Source of the DNA: Xenophilus sp003671765
GTDB taxonomy: Bacteria > Pseudomonadota > Gammaproteobacteria > Burkholderiales > Burkholderiaceae_C
Length of the DNA stretch: 64,000 bases
Assembly (NCBI GenBank): GCA_051414805.1
Contig: CP166702.1
Location: 4,588,001 to 4,652,000, forward strand
Direction: 5' to 3'
In this document: piece after piece, positions 43,097 through 51,420 of the stretch
Numbering within the stretch: the first letter of the stretch is position 1
Layout of the letters: the number at the start of each line of letters is the position of its first letter
Program-made: the position numbers and the translations under genes
Notes under the pieces: model-generated
Databases searched by the model: none
Told to the model about the DNA's origin: nothing
What the model saw: the letters and a program-made list of their open reading frames with translations, nothing else

Positions 43097-43729
43097 ATGC
43101 AACGCCGCCGTCTCCTCACCCTGCTCGCCGCCGCACCCTGGGCCCTTTCCGGATGCCAGCGCAAGGCGTCCAAGGCCGCGATGCTGCCGGCCAGCGCCAC
43201 GGTGCTGGCGCTGGGCGACAGCCTGACCTTCGGCTACGGCGCGCCGCCCGAGGCCGCCTGGCCCGTGCAGCTGGCGTCGCTCACCGGCTGGCAGGTGGTG
43301 AACGAGGGCGTGAACGGCGACACCGCCGAAGGCGCGCTGGCGCGCCTCGCGCCGCTGCTGGCGACGCAGCGCTTCGACGCGATCCTGGTGGGCATCGGCG
43401 GCAACGACATGCTGCGCGGCGTGCCGGCCGACACCACGCGGCGCCACATCGCCGAACTGCTCGCGCAGGCCCGCGCCCACACGCCGCACGTGGCGCTGAT
43501 CGCCACGCCGGCGCCCGACGCCATGCGGGCCGCGGTGGGCGCGTTGAGCGACGCTCCCTTCTATGCCGAGCTCGCGCGCACCGGCGAGGCGCTGCTGATA
43601 CCCGGCGTCTACGCGGACGTGCTGTCGGATGCGGCGCTGCGCTCCGACCGCATCCACGCCAACGCCCAGGGCTACGCGCGCATCGCCCAGCAGATCGCCG
43701 ATCAGCTGCGCGCCGCGGGCTGGCGATGA
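43097..43729 (+). CDS. GDSL/SGNH lipoprotein esterase, TesA-like
   Basis: This 210-residue hydrolase has a lipoprotein signal (RRRLLTLLAAAPWALSG then Cys). SGNH blocks are visible: block I ALGDSLTFGYG with Ser, block III GIGGNDML with Asn, and block V SDRIHANAQGY with the Asp/His pair; block II is around VVNEGVNGDT. These match TesA-type thioesterase/lysophospholipase enzymes. A twin Arg precedes the hydrophobic core. The stop overlaps the next gene (ATGA). Confidence 0.92.
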   Translation: MQRRRLLTLLAAAPWALSGCQRKASKAAMLPASATVLALGDSLTFGYGAPPEAAWPVQLASLTGWQVVNEGVNGDTAEGALARLAPLLATQRFDAILVGIGGNDMLRGVPADTTRRHIAELLAQARAHTPHVALIATPAPDAMRAAVGALSDAPFYAELARTGEALLIPGVYADVLSDAALRSDRIHANAQGYARIAQQIADQLRAAGWR

Positions 43730-43953
43730 GCGACGCGCCGCCACCCTCGCCGCGCACCGGCGACCTGGCGTACACGCGCGCCTGCTTCGCCGCCTGGCAG
43801 GCACGGGCAGAGGCACAGGGCGTGACGCTGCGCGCGCCCCCGCCCGAACCGACGACCTGCTGCGGCCGCGGCTGCAATGGCTGCGTGTGGGAGGGCTTCT
43901 ACGCCGCGGCGCATTTCTGGTGCGAGGACGCGGCGCAGGCGCTCGGGGTGTGA
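43726..43953 (+). CDS. Small cysteine-rich protein, oxidoreductase-like domain
   Basis: This 75-residue protein starts at an ATGA overlap with the esterase. The core PEPTTCCGRGCNGCVWEGFY has four close cysteines (CCxxxCxxC) as in the short oxidoreductase-like domain proteins of bacteria and mitochondria. The cysteines could bind metal or a cluster. The function is unknown despite the name. Convergent with the phosphatase gene. Confidence 0.75.
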   Translation: MSDAPPPSPRTGDLAYTRACFAAWQARAEAQGVTLRAPPPEPTTCCGRGCNGCVWEGFYAAAHFWCEDAAQALGV

Positions 43954-43972
43954 ATCCGGCGCCTTCGCGCGC

Positions 43973-44641
43973 TCAATCCTTGAGGTGCCGTTTCTGGTCG
44001 TAGGTCGGCTGCGGGCCCAGGCCCACGAGGTGCGCCGTGTCGGCCCATTCGAGGATTTCGATGGCTTCCGGCTGCGCGGGGTCGGCCAGGCGCACGCGGC
44101 TGATGCCGGCATTGGGGATGTCGCTCTGGCGCGGGCCGTCCAGCCCCAGGCCACGCACCGTGCGCCACACCATGTCGAGCACGCCGCCGTGCGTCACCAC
44201 CAGCACCGTCCCGCCCCGATGCTGGGCCGCGATGCTGCCCAGGGCCGCGATGGCGCGCGCATGGAACTGGCGCGTGGTCTCGCCGCCGGGCAGCCCGCGG
44301 TCGGCCTGGAACAGCAGCCAGTCTTCCCAGGCGCGCGGATGCCGGGCCTGGATCTCGTCGCCGCGCAGCCCTTCGCCGATGCCGAAGTTCTGCTCGCGCA
44401 GCGTGACGGTGGTCTGCACCGGCAGGCCGAGCTGCTGCGCGGCCGGCGCCGTGGTCTGCTGGGTGCGCAGCAGGTCGCTGCACACGATGTGCGCCACGCG
44501 CTCGCCTTTCAGGCGCAGGCCCAGGCGGCGCGCCTGCTCGTGGCCGGTGTCGTTGAGGGGGACGTCGATGTGGCCCTGGAAGCGCAGCTCGCGGTTCCAG
44601 TCGGTCTCGCCGTGGCGGATGAGGATCAGGTCGGTGGGCAT
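43973..44641 (-). CDS. Histidine phosphatase family protein
   Basis: This 222-residue enzyme has the RHG motif LILIRHGETDWNRELRFQG at the N-terminus with phospho-acceptor His, VCSDLLRTQQTTAP, and the second His in VVTHGGVLD near residue 153. GIGEGLRG matches the cofactor-independent phosphoglycerate mutase or phosphatase subgroup. The substrate cannot be determined. The start is MPTDLILI; an ATG four codons upstream is a weak alternative. Confidence 0.9.
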   Translation of the reverse strand: MPTDLILIRHGETDWNRELRFQGHIDVPLNDTGHEQARRLGLRLKGERVAHIVCSDLLRTQQTTAPAAQQLGLPVQTTVTLREQNFGIGEGLRGDEIQARHPRAWEDWLLFQADRGLPGGETTRQFHARAIAALGSIAAQHRGGTVLVVTHGGVLDMVWRTVRGLGLDGPRQSDIPNAGISRVRLADPAQPEAIEILEWADTAHLVGLGPQPTYDQKRHLKD

Positions 44642-44753
44642 GGACCCCGCCATTGTCCACACGCACGTGCGGCCTGGATGACGCCGCGCAAGCTCGGGCG
44701 ATTCGCGCCTCCCAGGGTCGCGCCGTGGCGCCGGCGGATGCCAGAATGCCGCC

Positions 44754-45464
44754 ATGCCCCGCCTCGTCTTTCTCCCCGGCCTGGCCTGCGATGCCCGCCT
44801 CTGGGAAGCCCAGTTGCCGATCGTCCCGCCCGCCCTCGATCCGCTCGTGAGCGACGCCCACATGCGGCACGCCAGCATCGAGACCATGGCCGCCGCCGTG
44901 CTCGCCGAGACGGCCGGCCCGCTGGTGCTGTGCGGCGCCTCGATGGGCGGGATGGTGGCCATGGAGGCAGCCCGCCAGGCGCCGGAACGCGTCGCCGGGC
45001 TGGCGCTGCTGGGCACGAATGCCGCGCCCGAGACGCCCGAGACCTACGAGCTGCGTGCCTCGGCCATCGAGCTCTTCGAACAGGGCGACGTGCGCGACGT
45101 GATCGAGCCCAACATCGTCTTCGCCTTCCATCCGGCGCAGGCGGCCGACCGGGCGCTGACGCAGCGCTACCTGGACATCATCCTGGACGCCGGCGCGGCG
45201 CAGCTGATCCGCCAGAACCGCGCGCTGATGCAGCGTCCCGATGCACGCCAGCACCTGGGCCGGCTGCGCTGCCCGGTGCTGGTGATGTGCGGCGACAGCG
45301 ACCGCCTGACGCCGCCCGCCGCCTCGCGCGAGATCGCCGCGCTGCTGCCGCAGGCCGAGCTGCACTGGGTCCCGGCCTGCGGCCACATGCTCACGATGGA
45401 GAAGCCAGGCACCGTCAACGCCTTTCTCGGCGACTGGCTGTGCCGTCTGCTATCGAATCAATAG
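44754..45464 (+). CDS. Alpha/beta-hydrolase
   Basis: This 236-residue protein has FLPGLACDARLWEAQ near the start (oxyanion region), nucleophile elbow CGASMGGMVAME near residue 63, a cap with IEPNIVFAFHPAQAADR, Asp in MCGDSDRLTPP and His in PACGHMLTMEKP. The triad is complete. The substrate is unknown. The last five codons and the stop, CTGCTATCGAATCAATAG, lie in the head of an ATAGC-type repeat, so the C-terminus LLSNQ derives from it. Confidence 0.88.
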   Translation: MPRLVFLPGLACDARLWEAQLPIVPPALDPLVSDAHMRHASIETMAAAVLAETAGPLVLCGASMGGMVAMEAARQAPERVAGLALLGTNAAPETPETYELRASAIELFEQGDVRDVIEPNIVFAFHPAQAADRALTQRYLDIILDAGAAQLIRQNRALMQRPDARQHLGRLRCPVLVMCGDSDRLTPPAASREIAALLPQAELHWVPACGHMLTMEKPGTVNAFLGDWLCRLLSNQ

Positions 45465-45503
45465 CAAACGGCGCCCGTACGGTCGGCGCTGCAGCCCTTT
45501 TCT
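45449..45503 (+). repeat. ATAGC-type repeat, copy G (provides a stop codon)
   Basis: The head GCTATCGAATCAATAGC overlaps the 3' end of the alpha/beta-hydrolase gene and contains its TAG. The tail has GGCGCCCGTACGGTCGGCGC and TGCAGCCCTTTTCTCTTCC. Confidence 0.7.
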
Positions 45504-45513
45504 CTTCCGGATT

Positions 45514-45738
45514 TCAATCCAGCCGTCGGCGCGGACCCCGCTCCGGCGTGCCGAGGCTACGCAGCGCCCCGATGCCCGCGGCCAGCGCCGTCCAGTAACT
45601 GTCGTACGGTCGTTCGGACGCCTGCAGGCGGGCGTAGGAGGCGAAGCTGCCGTCCTCGCCGGTGCCTTCGAACAGCACCCAGCCGAACCCGCCGTGCGCC
45701 AGCTCGCGTACGGTCACTGCGATGTCGCGCAGTTCCAT
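45514..45738 (-). CDS. Small hypothetical protein
   Basis: This 74-residue protein starts MELRDIAVTVRELAHGGFGW and continues VLFEGTGEDGSFASYARLQA. It ends in an Arg-rich tail (RGPRRRLD). An AGGGAG lies 8 nt before the ATG. No family is recognised. The composition is soluble and mixed alpha/beta. Convergent with the hydrolase gene. The gene call rests on the good start signal. Confidence 0.5.
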   Translation of the reverse strand: MELRDIAVTVRELAHGGFGWVLFEGTGEDGSFASYARLQASERPYDSYWTALAAGIGALRSLGTPERGPRRRLD

Positions 45739-45866
45739 GAGTTAACTCCCTGAACTTCTTTTTGATCGCCCGCTTGTAAGAGCGACCGGTCAGGGAGGCA
45801 AGGGCATCCGTCACATCGACGGGGTCGGCGTGCACCGGCCGGGGCGGCCGACAGCGCGCGGCGCGC

Positions 45867-46607
45867 TCAGGCCAGCGGCGTGATCGCGATGCCCTCGGCC
45901 GTGAGCCGCTCGCGGATGCGTTTCGCAAAGGCGAGCGCATGTGCGCCGTCGCCGTGCAGGCACACGCTCTGCGCGTTCACCGCCACCGTGCTGCCGTCGA
46001 TCGCCGTCACCTGGTGGTCGCGCACCAGCGACAGCGTCTGCGCCAGCGAGGCCTCCTCGTCCTCGATCAGCGCGCCAGGCTGGCTGCGCGGCACCAGGCT
46101 GCCGTCGGGCATGTAGCCGCGGTCGGCGAAGACCTCTTCCACCGGCGTCAGGCCGGCGCGGCGCGCGGCCTCGATCATGCCGCTGCCGGCCAGGCCGAAG
46201 AACTTGAGCGAGGGGTCGAACTTGCGCACCGCCTCGCACAGGGCCGCGGCCAGCTCGGGCTCCTTCACGGCCTGGTTGTAGAGCATGCCGTGCGGCTTGA
46301 CGTGGACCAGCGTGCCGCCCTCGGCCTTCACGATCGCGGCCAGTGCGCCGATCTGGTAGAGCATGTTGGCGACGATTTCGTCCGGCGGCAGCTGCATGGC
46401 GCTGCGGCCGAAGTTCTCACGGTCGGGGAAGCTCGGGTGCGCGCCGATGGCCACGCCGTTGTCGATGGCCCAGCGCACGCACTGGCGCATGGTCTTCGCG
46501 TCACCGGCGTGCCAGCCGCAGGCGATGTTGGCCGAGCTCACGAGCGCGAGCAGCGCCTCGTCGTTGCCGGCGCCTTCGCCGAGATCGGCGTTGAGGTCGA
46601 TTTGCAT
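45867..46607 (-). CDS. pxpA: 5-oxoprolinase subunit A (LamB/YcsF family)
   Basis: This 246-residue protein is part of the PxpABC enzyme, which opens 5-oxoproline to glutamate with ATP. It begins MQIDLNADLGEGAGNDEALL and has SSANIACGWHAGDAKTM, GAHPSFPDRENFGR, VKPHGMLYNQA and VCLHGDGAHA, all signature PxpA motifs. The chosen ATG starts at the first conserved residues; an upstream start would run into the palindromic element at 46637-46763. It is the last gene of coaD-pxpB-pxpC-pxpA. Confidence 0.94.
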   Translation of the reverse strand: MQIDLNADLGEGAGNDEALLALVSSANIACGWHAGDAKTMRQCVRWAIDNGVAIGAHPSFPDRENFGRSAMQLPPDEIVANMLYQIGALAAIVKAEGGTLVHVKPHGMLYNQAVKEPELAAALCEAVRKFDPSLKFFGLAGSGMIEAARRAGLTPVEEVFADRGYMPDGSLVPRSQPGALIEDEEASLAQTLSLVRDHQVTAIDGSTVAVNAQSVCLHGDGAHALAFAKRIRERLTAEGIAITPLA

Positions 46608-46636
46608 GGGGTTATTCAGGGTGAGAAAAACGGGAC

Positions 46637-46763
46637 CGGACAGCCGAACGCAGAGGGCGCAGAGGTTGCGCAAAGCGCGCAGAGAAAACCGCTGAAAAGA
46701 AGAAGTTCGGCCTTTTTCTGCGGCCTCTGCGAATCCTTCGCGCCCTCTGCGTTCGGCTGTCCG
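46637..46763. repeat. CGGAC-palindrome element, copy 4 (pxpC-pxpA gap)
   Basis: This 127-bp element has perfect 24-bp terminal inverted repeats (CGGACAGCCGAACG then CAGAGGGCGC). It differs from the other copies in that its repeat unit is CGCAGAG, not CGCGAAG, yet both arms carry the same spelling. It lies 12 bp after the pxpC stop and 29 bp before pxpA on the minus strand. Confidence 0.85.
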
Positions 46764-46775
46764 CTTGTCAGGCGA

Positions 46776-47810
46776 TCAATTCTGCGACGGCCACCCCATG
46801 GCCGCCAGCCCCTGCTCCACCGACGCGAGATAGCGCTTCTGCGCCTGCCAGGCGGCCAGTGCGGCGGGGGCGTCGACCCCGATCAGGCGCAGCAGCCCGC
46901 CCAGCGGCGCCTGCGCGAGCTTCCACAGGTCGGCGCGGATCACCACGGCGATGCGCGGGTAGCCGCCCGTGGTCTGTGCGTCGCCCATGAGGATGATGGG
47001 CTGGCCCGAAGGCGGGACCTGCACGGTGCCGGGCACGACGCCGGCCGAGAGCATGTCGCCCGCCGCCTCGCGCTGCAGCGCCGGGCCCTCGAGGCGGCTG
47101 CCCATGCGGTTGCTCTGCGGCGTGATGCGCCAGGCGGCGGCGTGGAAGGCGGCGCGCGATGCGGCGGTGAACTGATGGGCTTCGGGCCCGGCCATGACGC
47201 GCAGCACGGTGGCACCGTCGTCGCCGGCCGGCGCCACAGGCGCGTCGGCGCCCTCGTCGCGCCACGGATCGGGTCCGCGCACGCCGAAGGCGCGACGCGC
47301 CCGCTGCGCCTCGGTCAGGCCCGACGCGCCGAGGGGCAGCCGGTCGCCCTTCTTCAGCGCACGCCCCTCGTGCCCGCCGAAGCCGGCCTTGAGGTCGGTA
47401 CTGCGCGAGCCCATCATGGGCGTCACGTCGATGCCGCCGGCCACCGCCAGCCAGCTGCGCAGGCCGGCCGAAGCCGCCACGCGGTTGGCGCCGCCGAAGC
47501 GCAGCCGCTGGCCGGCGCGCACGGGCACGCTCCAGCCGGGGTGCAGCGGCTGCTCGTCCAGCCGCGCGTCGAAGTCGCTGCCGAGGTAGGCGATGCGGGT
47601 GTCGGACTCGAAGCGCAATTCGGCATTGCCCATCGTCAGCTCGAGGCCGGCCGCACCCTCGGGGTTGCCGACGAGGCGGTTGGCCAGGCGCAGCGCCAGC
47701 GTGTCGAGCGCGCCGCCGGGGCAGATGCCGAGCTGGCGCAGGCCTTCGCGGCCCAGGTCCTGGACCGAGGCGAGCATGCCCGGCCTGTGAACGACGAGGG
47801 TGCCGCTCAC
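46776..47810 (-). CDS. pxpC: 5-oxoprolinase subunit C (biotin-dependent carboxyltransferase-like)
   Basis: This 344-residue protein has LVVHRPGMLASVQDLGREGL at the start, CPGGALDTLALRLANRLVGN, AGGIDVTPMMGSRSTD and ILMGDAQTTGGYPRIA, matching PxpC. It starts with GTG overlapping the pxpB stop (GTGA). It forms a complex with PxpB and works with PxpA. Confidence 0.94.
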   Translation of the reverse strand: MSGTLVVHRPGMLASVQDLGREGLRQLGICPGGALDTLALRLANRLVGNPEGAAGLELTMGNAELRFESDTRIAYLGSDFDARLDEQPLHPGWSVPVRAGQRLRFGGANRVAASAGLRSWLAVAGGIDVTPMMGSRSTDLKAGFGGHEGRALKKGDRLPLGASGLTEAQRARRAFGVRGPDPWRDEGADAPVAPAGDDGATVLRVMAGPEAHQFTAASRAAFHAAAWRITPQSNRMGSRLEGPALQREAAGDMLSAGVVPGTVQVPPSGQPIILMGDAQTTGGYPRIAVVIRADLWKLAQAPLGGLLRLIGVDAPAALAAWQAQKRYLASVEQGLAAMGWPSQN

Positions 47811-48487
47811 AACTCGACGCTCTCCACGACGAAGCGCACGCGGTCGCCCGGACGCAGCAGGGTGGGATCGGCCGCCTGCGGGTCGAACAGCGCCAGCGGC
47901 GTGCGGCCGATGAGCTGCCAGCCGCCGGGCGACACCAGCGGGTAGATGCCGGTCTGCGCACCGCCGATGCCCACGGACCGCGCCGGCACCGCCGTGCGCG
48001 GCTCGCTGCGGCGCGGCGTGGCCAGTTCGGGCGCGAGGCCACCCATGAACGCGAAGCCGGGCAGGAAGCCCAGCAGGTACACCACGTAGTCGCCCGCGGC
48101 GTGGCGGCGCACCACCTCGTCGGCCGGCAGGCCGGTGTGGCGGGCCACGTCGTGCAGGTCGGGCCCATGCTCGCCGCCGTAGGCCACCGGGATCTGCACC
48201 GTGCGGGCCTCCCCCGCGGCGGACTCACCCAGTTCAGGCCAGAGGGTGAGCACGCGCAGCTCCAGTTCGCCGGCGTCGATGCGCTCGGGGTCGAACAGCA
48301 GCGTGAGGTTGTTCATGCCCGGCAGCACCTCGCCCACCTCGGGCCAGGCCTGCGCGGCCTGGCCGAGCGCCCAGACCTTGCGCTGGACAGCGAGCGTGGC
48401 GGGCGGTGGCAGTTCGACCAGGAGCGCTGCGTCGCCCAAAGCGTGCACGCGTGGCGCGGGGCCGGCCGCTCGGTCGGCCAAGCTCAC
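47807..48487 (-). CDS. pxpB: 5-oxoprolinase subunit B (allophanate hydrolase subunit 1-like)
   Basis: This 226-residue protein contains VHALGDAALLVELP at the start, LPGMNNLTLLFDP, VPVAYGGEHGPDL-like strands and YLLGFLPGFAFMGGL, SVGIGGAQTGIYPLVSPGGW near the end, all characteristic of PxpB/KipI. It starts with GTG overlapping the coaD stop (GTGA), so it is translated with coaD. Confidence 0.94.
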   Translation of the reverse strand: MSLADRAAGPAPRVHALGDAALLVELPPPATLAVQRKVWALGQAAQAWPEVGEVLPGMNNLTLLFDPERIDAGELELRVLTLWPELGESAAGEARTVQIPVAYGGEHGPDLHDVARHTGLPADEVVRRHAAGDYVVYLLGFLPGFAFMGGLAPELATPRRSEPRTAVPARSVGIGGAQTGIYPLVSPGGWQLIGRTPLALFDPQAADPTLLRPGDRVRFVVESVEL

Positions 48488-48987
48488 TCCCGCCCGAGGC
48501 TGCGCACCTTGGCCGCGAGCCGCTGCTCCACGTGCGGCGAGACGAACTTGCCGACCTCGCCGCCGAGCACGGCGATCTCGCGCACGAAGGTGCTGGAGAT
48601 GAACTGGTACTTGTCCTGGGGCGTGAGGAACACCGTCTCGACCTCGGGCATGAGCGTGCGGTTCATGCCGGCCAGCTGGAACTCGTAGTCGAAGTCGGTC
48701 ACGGCCCGCAGCCCGCGCACCATGGCCTTGCCGCCACGCGCGACCACGAAGTCGCGCAGCAGGCCGGAGAAACTCTCGACGGTGACCGTCTCGCCGTAGG
48801 GCCGCGCGACCTCGCGGGCCATGTCGATGCGCTCCTGCAGCGTGAACAGCGCCTTCTTGTGGTGGCCGGCGGCCACCGCCACGATCACCTTGGAGAACAG
48901 CTGCGTCGCGCGCCGCACCACGTCCTCGTGACCGAGCGTCATGGGATCGAAGGTGCCGGGATAGACCGCGATCACGTTGGATGTCAT
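48484..48987 (-). CDS. coaD: Phosphopantetheine adenylyltransferase
   Basis: This 167-residue enzyme performs the penultimate step of coenzyme A synthesis. Motifs: AVYPGTFDPMTLGHEDVVRR with the T/HxGH nucleotidyl-transferase site, KALFTLQERIDMA, VRGLRAVTDFDYEFQLAGMN and FISSTFVREIAVLGG. GGAGGA lies just before the ATG. Its coupling to pxpBCA on one message is unusual. Confidence 0.97.
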   Translation of the reverse strand: MTSNVIAVYPGTFDPMTLGHEDVVRRATQLFSKVIVAVAAGHHKKALFTLQERIDMAREVARPYGETVTVESFSGLLRDFVVARGGKAMVRGLRAVTDFDYEFQLAGMNRTLMPEVETVFLTPQDKYQFISSTFVREIAVLGGEVGKFVSPHVEQRLAAKVRSLGRE

Positions 48988-49087
48988 GAGTTCCTCCTGC
49001 TGGGGACCGGGTTCGTCGTTCGGGCGCATTATGTACGCCACCTTGCGGCGCAACATGCCGCGCTGTCGCGCGGGTTCTCCAGCGATC

Positions 49088-49711
49088 TCAGGCGCTGCCG
49101 GCCGCGCGCAGCAGGTGCGCATGCACCACGCCGGCCTTGAGGTGCCGGTAGACCGACAGGCCGAAGGGGGCGAGCTCCTCGTCGCTCCAGGCGCGCGCAG
49201 CTTCCAGGTACACCACGCCGCCGGGCCGCAGCACGCGCGCCACGGCACGCAGGCTGCGCTCGTACAGCGCGGCCTGGTCGAAGGGCGGATCGATGAAGAC
49301 GGCATGCCACTGCCCGGCAGGCGCGCGCTCGAGCTGGGCCACGCCATCGCCGCGCTCGACACGCACGGCCTCGGCCTGCAGCTTCTCGCGCGTCGCCTTC
49401 ATCTGCGCGACGAGGGCTGCGTCCTGCTCGCACAGCAGGGCCACGGCGGCGCCGCGCGACGCGGCCTCGAAGCCCAGCGCGCCGGTGCCGGCGAAGACGT
49501 CGATGCAATGCCAGCCGGGCAGCTCGCCGCCCGTGGCGCCGGCCAGGCTGGCGAGCCAGTTGAACAGCGTCTCGCGCACACGGTCGGGCGTGGGGCGCAG
49601 GCCGGGCCTGTCGGCGACGGCCAGGCGGGTGCGGCGCCACTGGCCGCCGATGATGCGGACCTCGTGCGGGCGGGCGCTCTTGACGGCAGGCTTGGGAGAA
49701 GAACGGGGCAT
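49088..49711 (-). CDS. rsmD: 16S rRNA (guanine(966)-N2)-methyltransferase RsmD
   Basis: This 207-residue SAM enzyme methylates G966 of 16S rRNA. Motifs: IIGGQWRRTRLAV and LRPTPDRVRETLFNWL at the N-terminus, SAM motif IDVFAGTGALGFEAASRG, catalytic DPPF in VFIDPPFDQAALYE, and VVYLEAARAW. The rsmD-coaD order is conserved in Proteobacteria. The 100-bp gap to coaD contains no clear terminator. Confidence 0.96.
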   Translation of the reverse strand: MPRSSPKPAVKSARPHEVRIIGGQWRRTRLAVADRPGLRPTPDRVRETLFNWLASLAGATGGELPGWHCIDVFAGTGALGFEAASRGAAVALLCEQDAALVAQMKATREKLQAEAVRVERGDGVAQLERAPAGQWHAVFIDPPFDQAALYERSLRAVARVLRPGGVVYLEAARAWSDEELAPFGLSVYRHLKAGVVHAHLLRAAGSA

Positions 49712-49720
49712 GCGGCGAGC

Positions 49721-50350
49721 TTAAGCGAGCGCGCGCGTCAGCAGCCCCGCCGCCAGCGCCAGCATCGTGAGCCCGATGCCGGCGTCGAGCACCTGCCAGG
49801 CCCGGGGCCGTTCGAAGAGCGGCGCCAGCAGGCGCGCGCCGTAGCCCAGCGCCACGAACCAGCCGGCACTCGCCAGCGCAGCACCCGCGACGAAGGCGAG
49901 GCGCTGCAGCGGCGCATGCTGCGCGCCGATGCTGCCGACCAGCAGCACGGTGTCGAGGTAGACGTGCGGGTTCAGCAGCGTGAAGGCGGCGGCCTGTGCC
50001 AGCACCGCGCCGCGCGGCAAGGCCGGGCGGTCCGCCTCGGCACGCAGCGCGTCGCCGCGCCGGCTGCGCCAGAGGGCGCGCAGGCCATAGCCGGCGAGGA
50101 AGGCTGCGCCCGCCATGGCGAGCGCGCGCGCCAGGTCCGGCCGCCCAGCCAGGAGCTGCGCCATGCCGGCCACGCCCGCGGCCACCAGCACGGCATCGGC
50201 CAGCGCACAGAACATCACGACCTCGCCCACATGCTCGCGCCGCAGGCCCTGGCGCAGCACGAATGCGTTCTGCGCGCCGATGGCGACGATGAGGCCCAGG
50301 CTCAACAGCAGGCCCTGGCCGAACGCGAGAAGAAAGGAAGCAGCAGTCAT
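49721..50350 (-). CDS. argO: LysE-family amino-acid exporter, ArgO-like
   Basis: This 209-residue inner-membrane protein has about five to six helices: FLLAFGQGLLLSLGLIVAIG near the start, the conserved GAQNAFVLRQGLRREH, and LNPHVYLDTVLLVGSIGAQ in the middle. These match LysE/ArgO basic amino-acid exporters. It is divergent from an ArgP-like LysR regulator, the classic arrangement, with a palindrome between them. Lysine or arginine export is inferred. Confidence 0.93.
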   Translation of the reverse strand: MTAASFLLAFGQGLLLSLGLIVAIGAQNAFVLRQGLRREHVGEVVMFCALADAVLVAAGVAGMAQLLAGRPDLARALAMAGAAFLAGYGLRALWRSRRGDALRAEADRPALPRGAVLAQAAAFTLLNPHVYLDTVLLVGSIGAQHAPLQRLAFVAGAALASAGWFVALGYGARLLAPLFERPRAWQVLDAGIGLTMLALAAGLLTRALA

Positions 50351-50386
50351 CGGGGGCCGAGCTTGCCGCCGGCACGCGATGAAGAC

Positions 50387-50416
50387 AAACTGAATTTCCT
50401 TTACTCGATTCAGTTT
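50387..50416. promoter_or_regulatory. Inverted repeat between argO and argP, probable ArgP operator
   Basis: AAACTGAAT-N12-ATTCAGTTT, perfect in both 9-bp arms, lies in the 76-bp divergent gap, in an AT-rich patch. It is well placed to control both genes and is probably bound by the LysR protein next to it. Confidence 0.65.
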
Positions 50417-50426
50417 GGCTTCATCC

Positions 50427-51323
50427 ATGCTCGATTACGCCGCCCTGGCCGCCCTGCACGCCGTCGTCCGCGAGGGGAGCTTCGAGCGCGCAGCCCGCGC
50501 GCTGCACGTGAGCCCCTCGGCGGTGTCGCAACGGGTGCGGTTGCTGGAGGAGCGCATGGGCGGCGCGCTGGTGGTCCGGGGCCAGCCCTGCACGGCGACC
50601 GACGCCGGGCGTCGCCTGTGCCAGCACGTCGAGCAGGTGCGGCTCATGGAGCACGACCTGGGCGCCGCCCTGCCCGCGCTCGATGCCGACGGCGCAGCGC
50701 CCGCCCGCGCGACCTTGCCCGTGGCCGTCAACGCCGACAGCCTCGCGACTTGGTTCACCCCGGGCGTTGCCGCATTCGCGGCGCAGACGCCGGTGCTGCT
50801 GGACATCGCCGTCGACGACCAGGACCACACCGCCGAGCGTCTGCGCAGCGGCGCCGTGCTGGCCGCCGTGACGGCGCTGGCCCAGCCGGCCGCGGGCTGC
50901 AGCGTGCAGCCGCTGGGCGCGATGCGCTATGTGGCGGCCGCCAGCCCGGACTTCATCGCCCGCCACTTCGCGCAGGGCGTGGGCGCGCGCTCGCTGGCCG
51001 AGGCGCCGAGCCTGCTCTTCGACCATAAAGATCAGCTGCAGGCGCGCTGGGCGCGGCGCGTGTGCCACCGTGCGGTGGTGCTGCCGCAGCACCGGCTGCC
51101 CTCCTCGCACGCCTTCGTGGAGGCGGCACGGGCCGGCATGGGCTGGGGCCTGCATCCGGCCGCACTGGCCGCGCCGGCCCTGGCCGAGGGCAGCCTCGTC
51201 GAATTGGTGCCGGGCGCGGTGCTGGACGTGCCGCTGTACTGGCAGCATGCGCGCGCCGCGTCGACGCTGCTGGCCGCGCTCACGGCCGCCGTGGTGCGGG
51301 CGGCACGGGCAGCGTTGCACTGA
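50427..51323 (+). CDS. argP: LysR-family regulator ArgP/IciA
   Basis: This 298-residue regulator has an HTH (YAALAALHAVVREGSFERAA, then LHVSPSAVSQRVRLLEERMG) and LVVRGQPCTATDAGRRLCQH, diagnostic of the ArgP/IciA group. The effector domain starts near LPVAVNADSLATWFTP. In E. coli ArgP binds lysine or arginine and activates argO. The start MLDYAALA is used; an ATG four codons upstream is possible. Confidence 0.93.
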   Translation: MLDYAALAALHAVVREGSFERAARALHVSPSAVSQRVRLLEERMGGALVVRGQPCTATDAGRRLCQHVEQVRLMEHDLGAALPALDADGAAPARATLPVAVNADSLATWFTPGVAAFAAQTPVLLDIAVDDQDHTAERLRSGAVLAAVTALAQPAAGCSVQPLGAMRYVAAASPDFIARHFAQGVGARSLAEAPSLLFDHKDQLQARWARRVCHRAVVLPQHRLPSSHAFVEAARAGMGWGLHPAALAAPALAEGSLVELVPGAVLDVPLYWQHARAASTLLAALTAAVVRAARAALH

Positions 51324-51420
51324 AGCAGGCCATCCACTTCACCACGACATCGATGGCCGGATGCGCCCGCCAGGCGGGCGTCGTGGCCCGGTTCCCTTGG
51401 CGGGATGACGAAAGCAGGTC

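Noticed and set aside
46608..46673. N-terminal extension of PxpA starting at 46673
   Set aside because: The added residues are encoded by the palindromic element; the conserved PxpA sequence begins at MQIDLNADLGEG.
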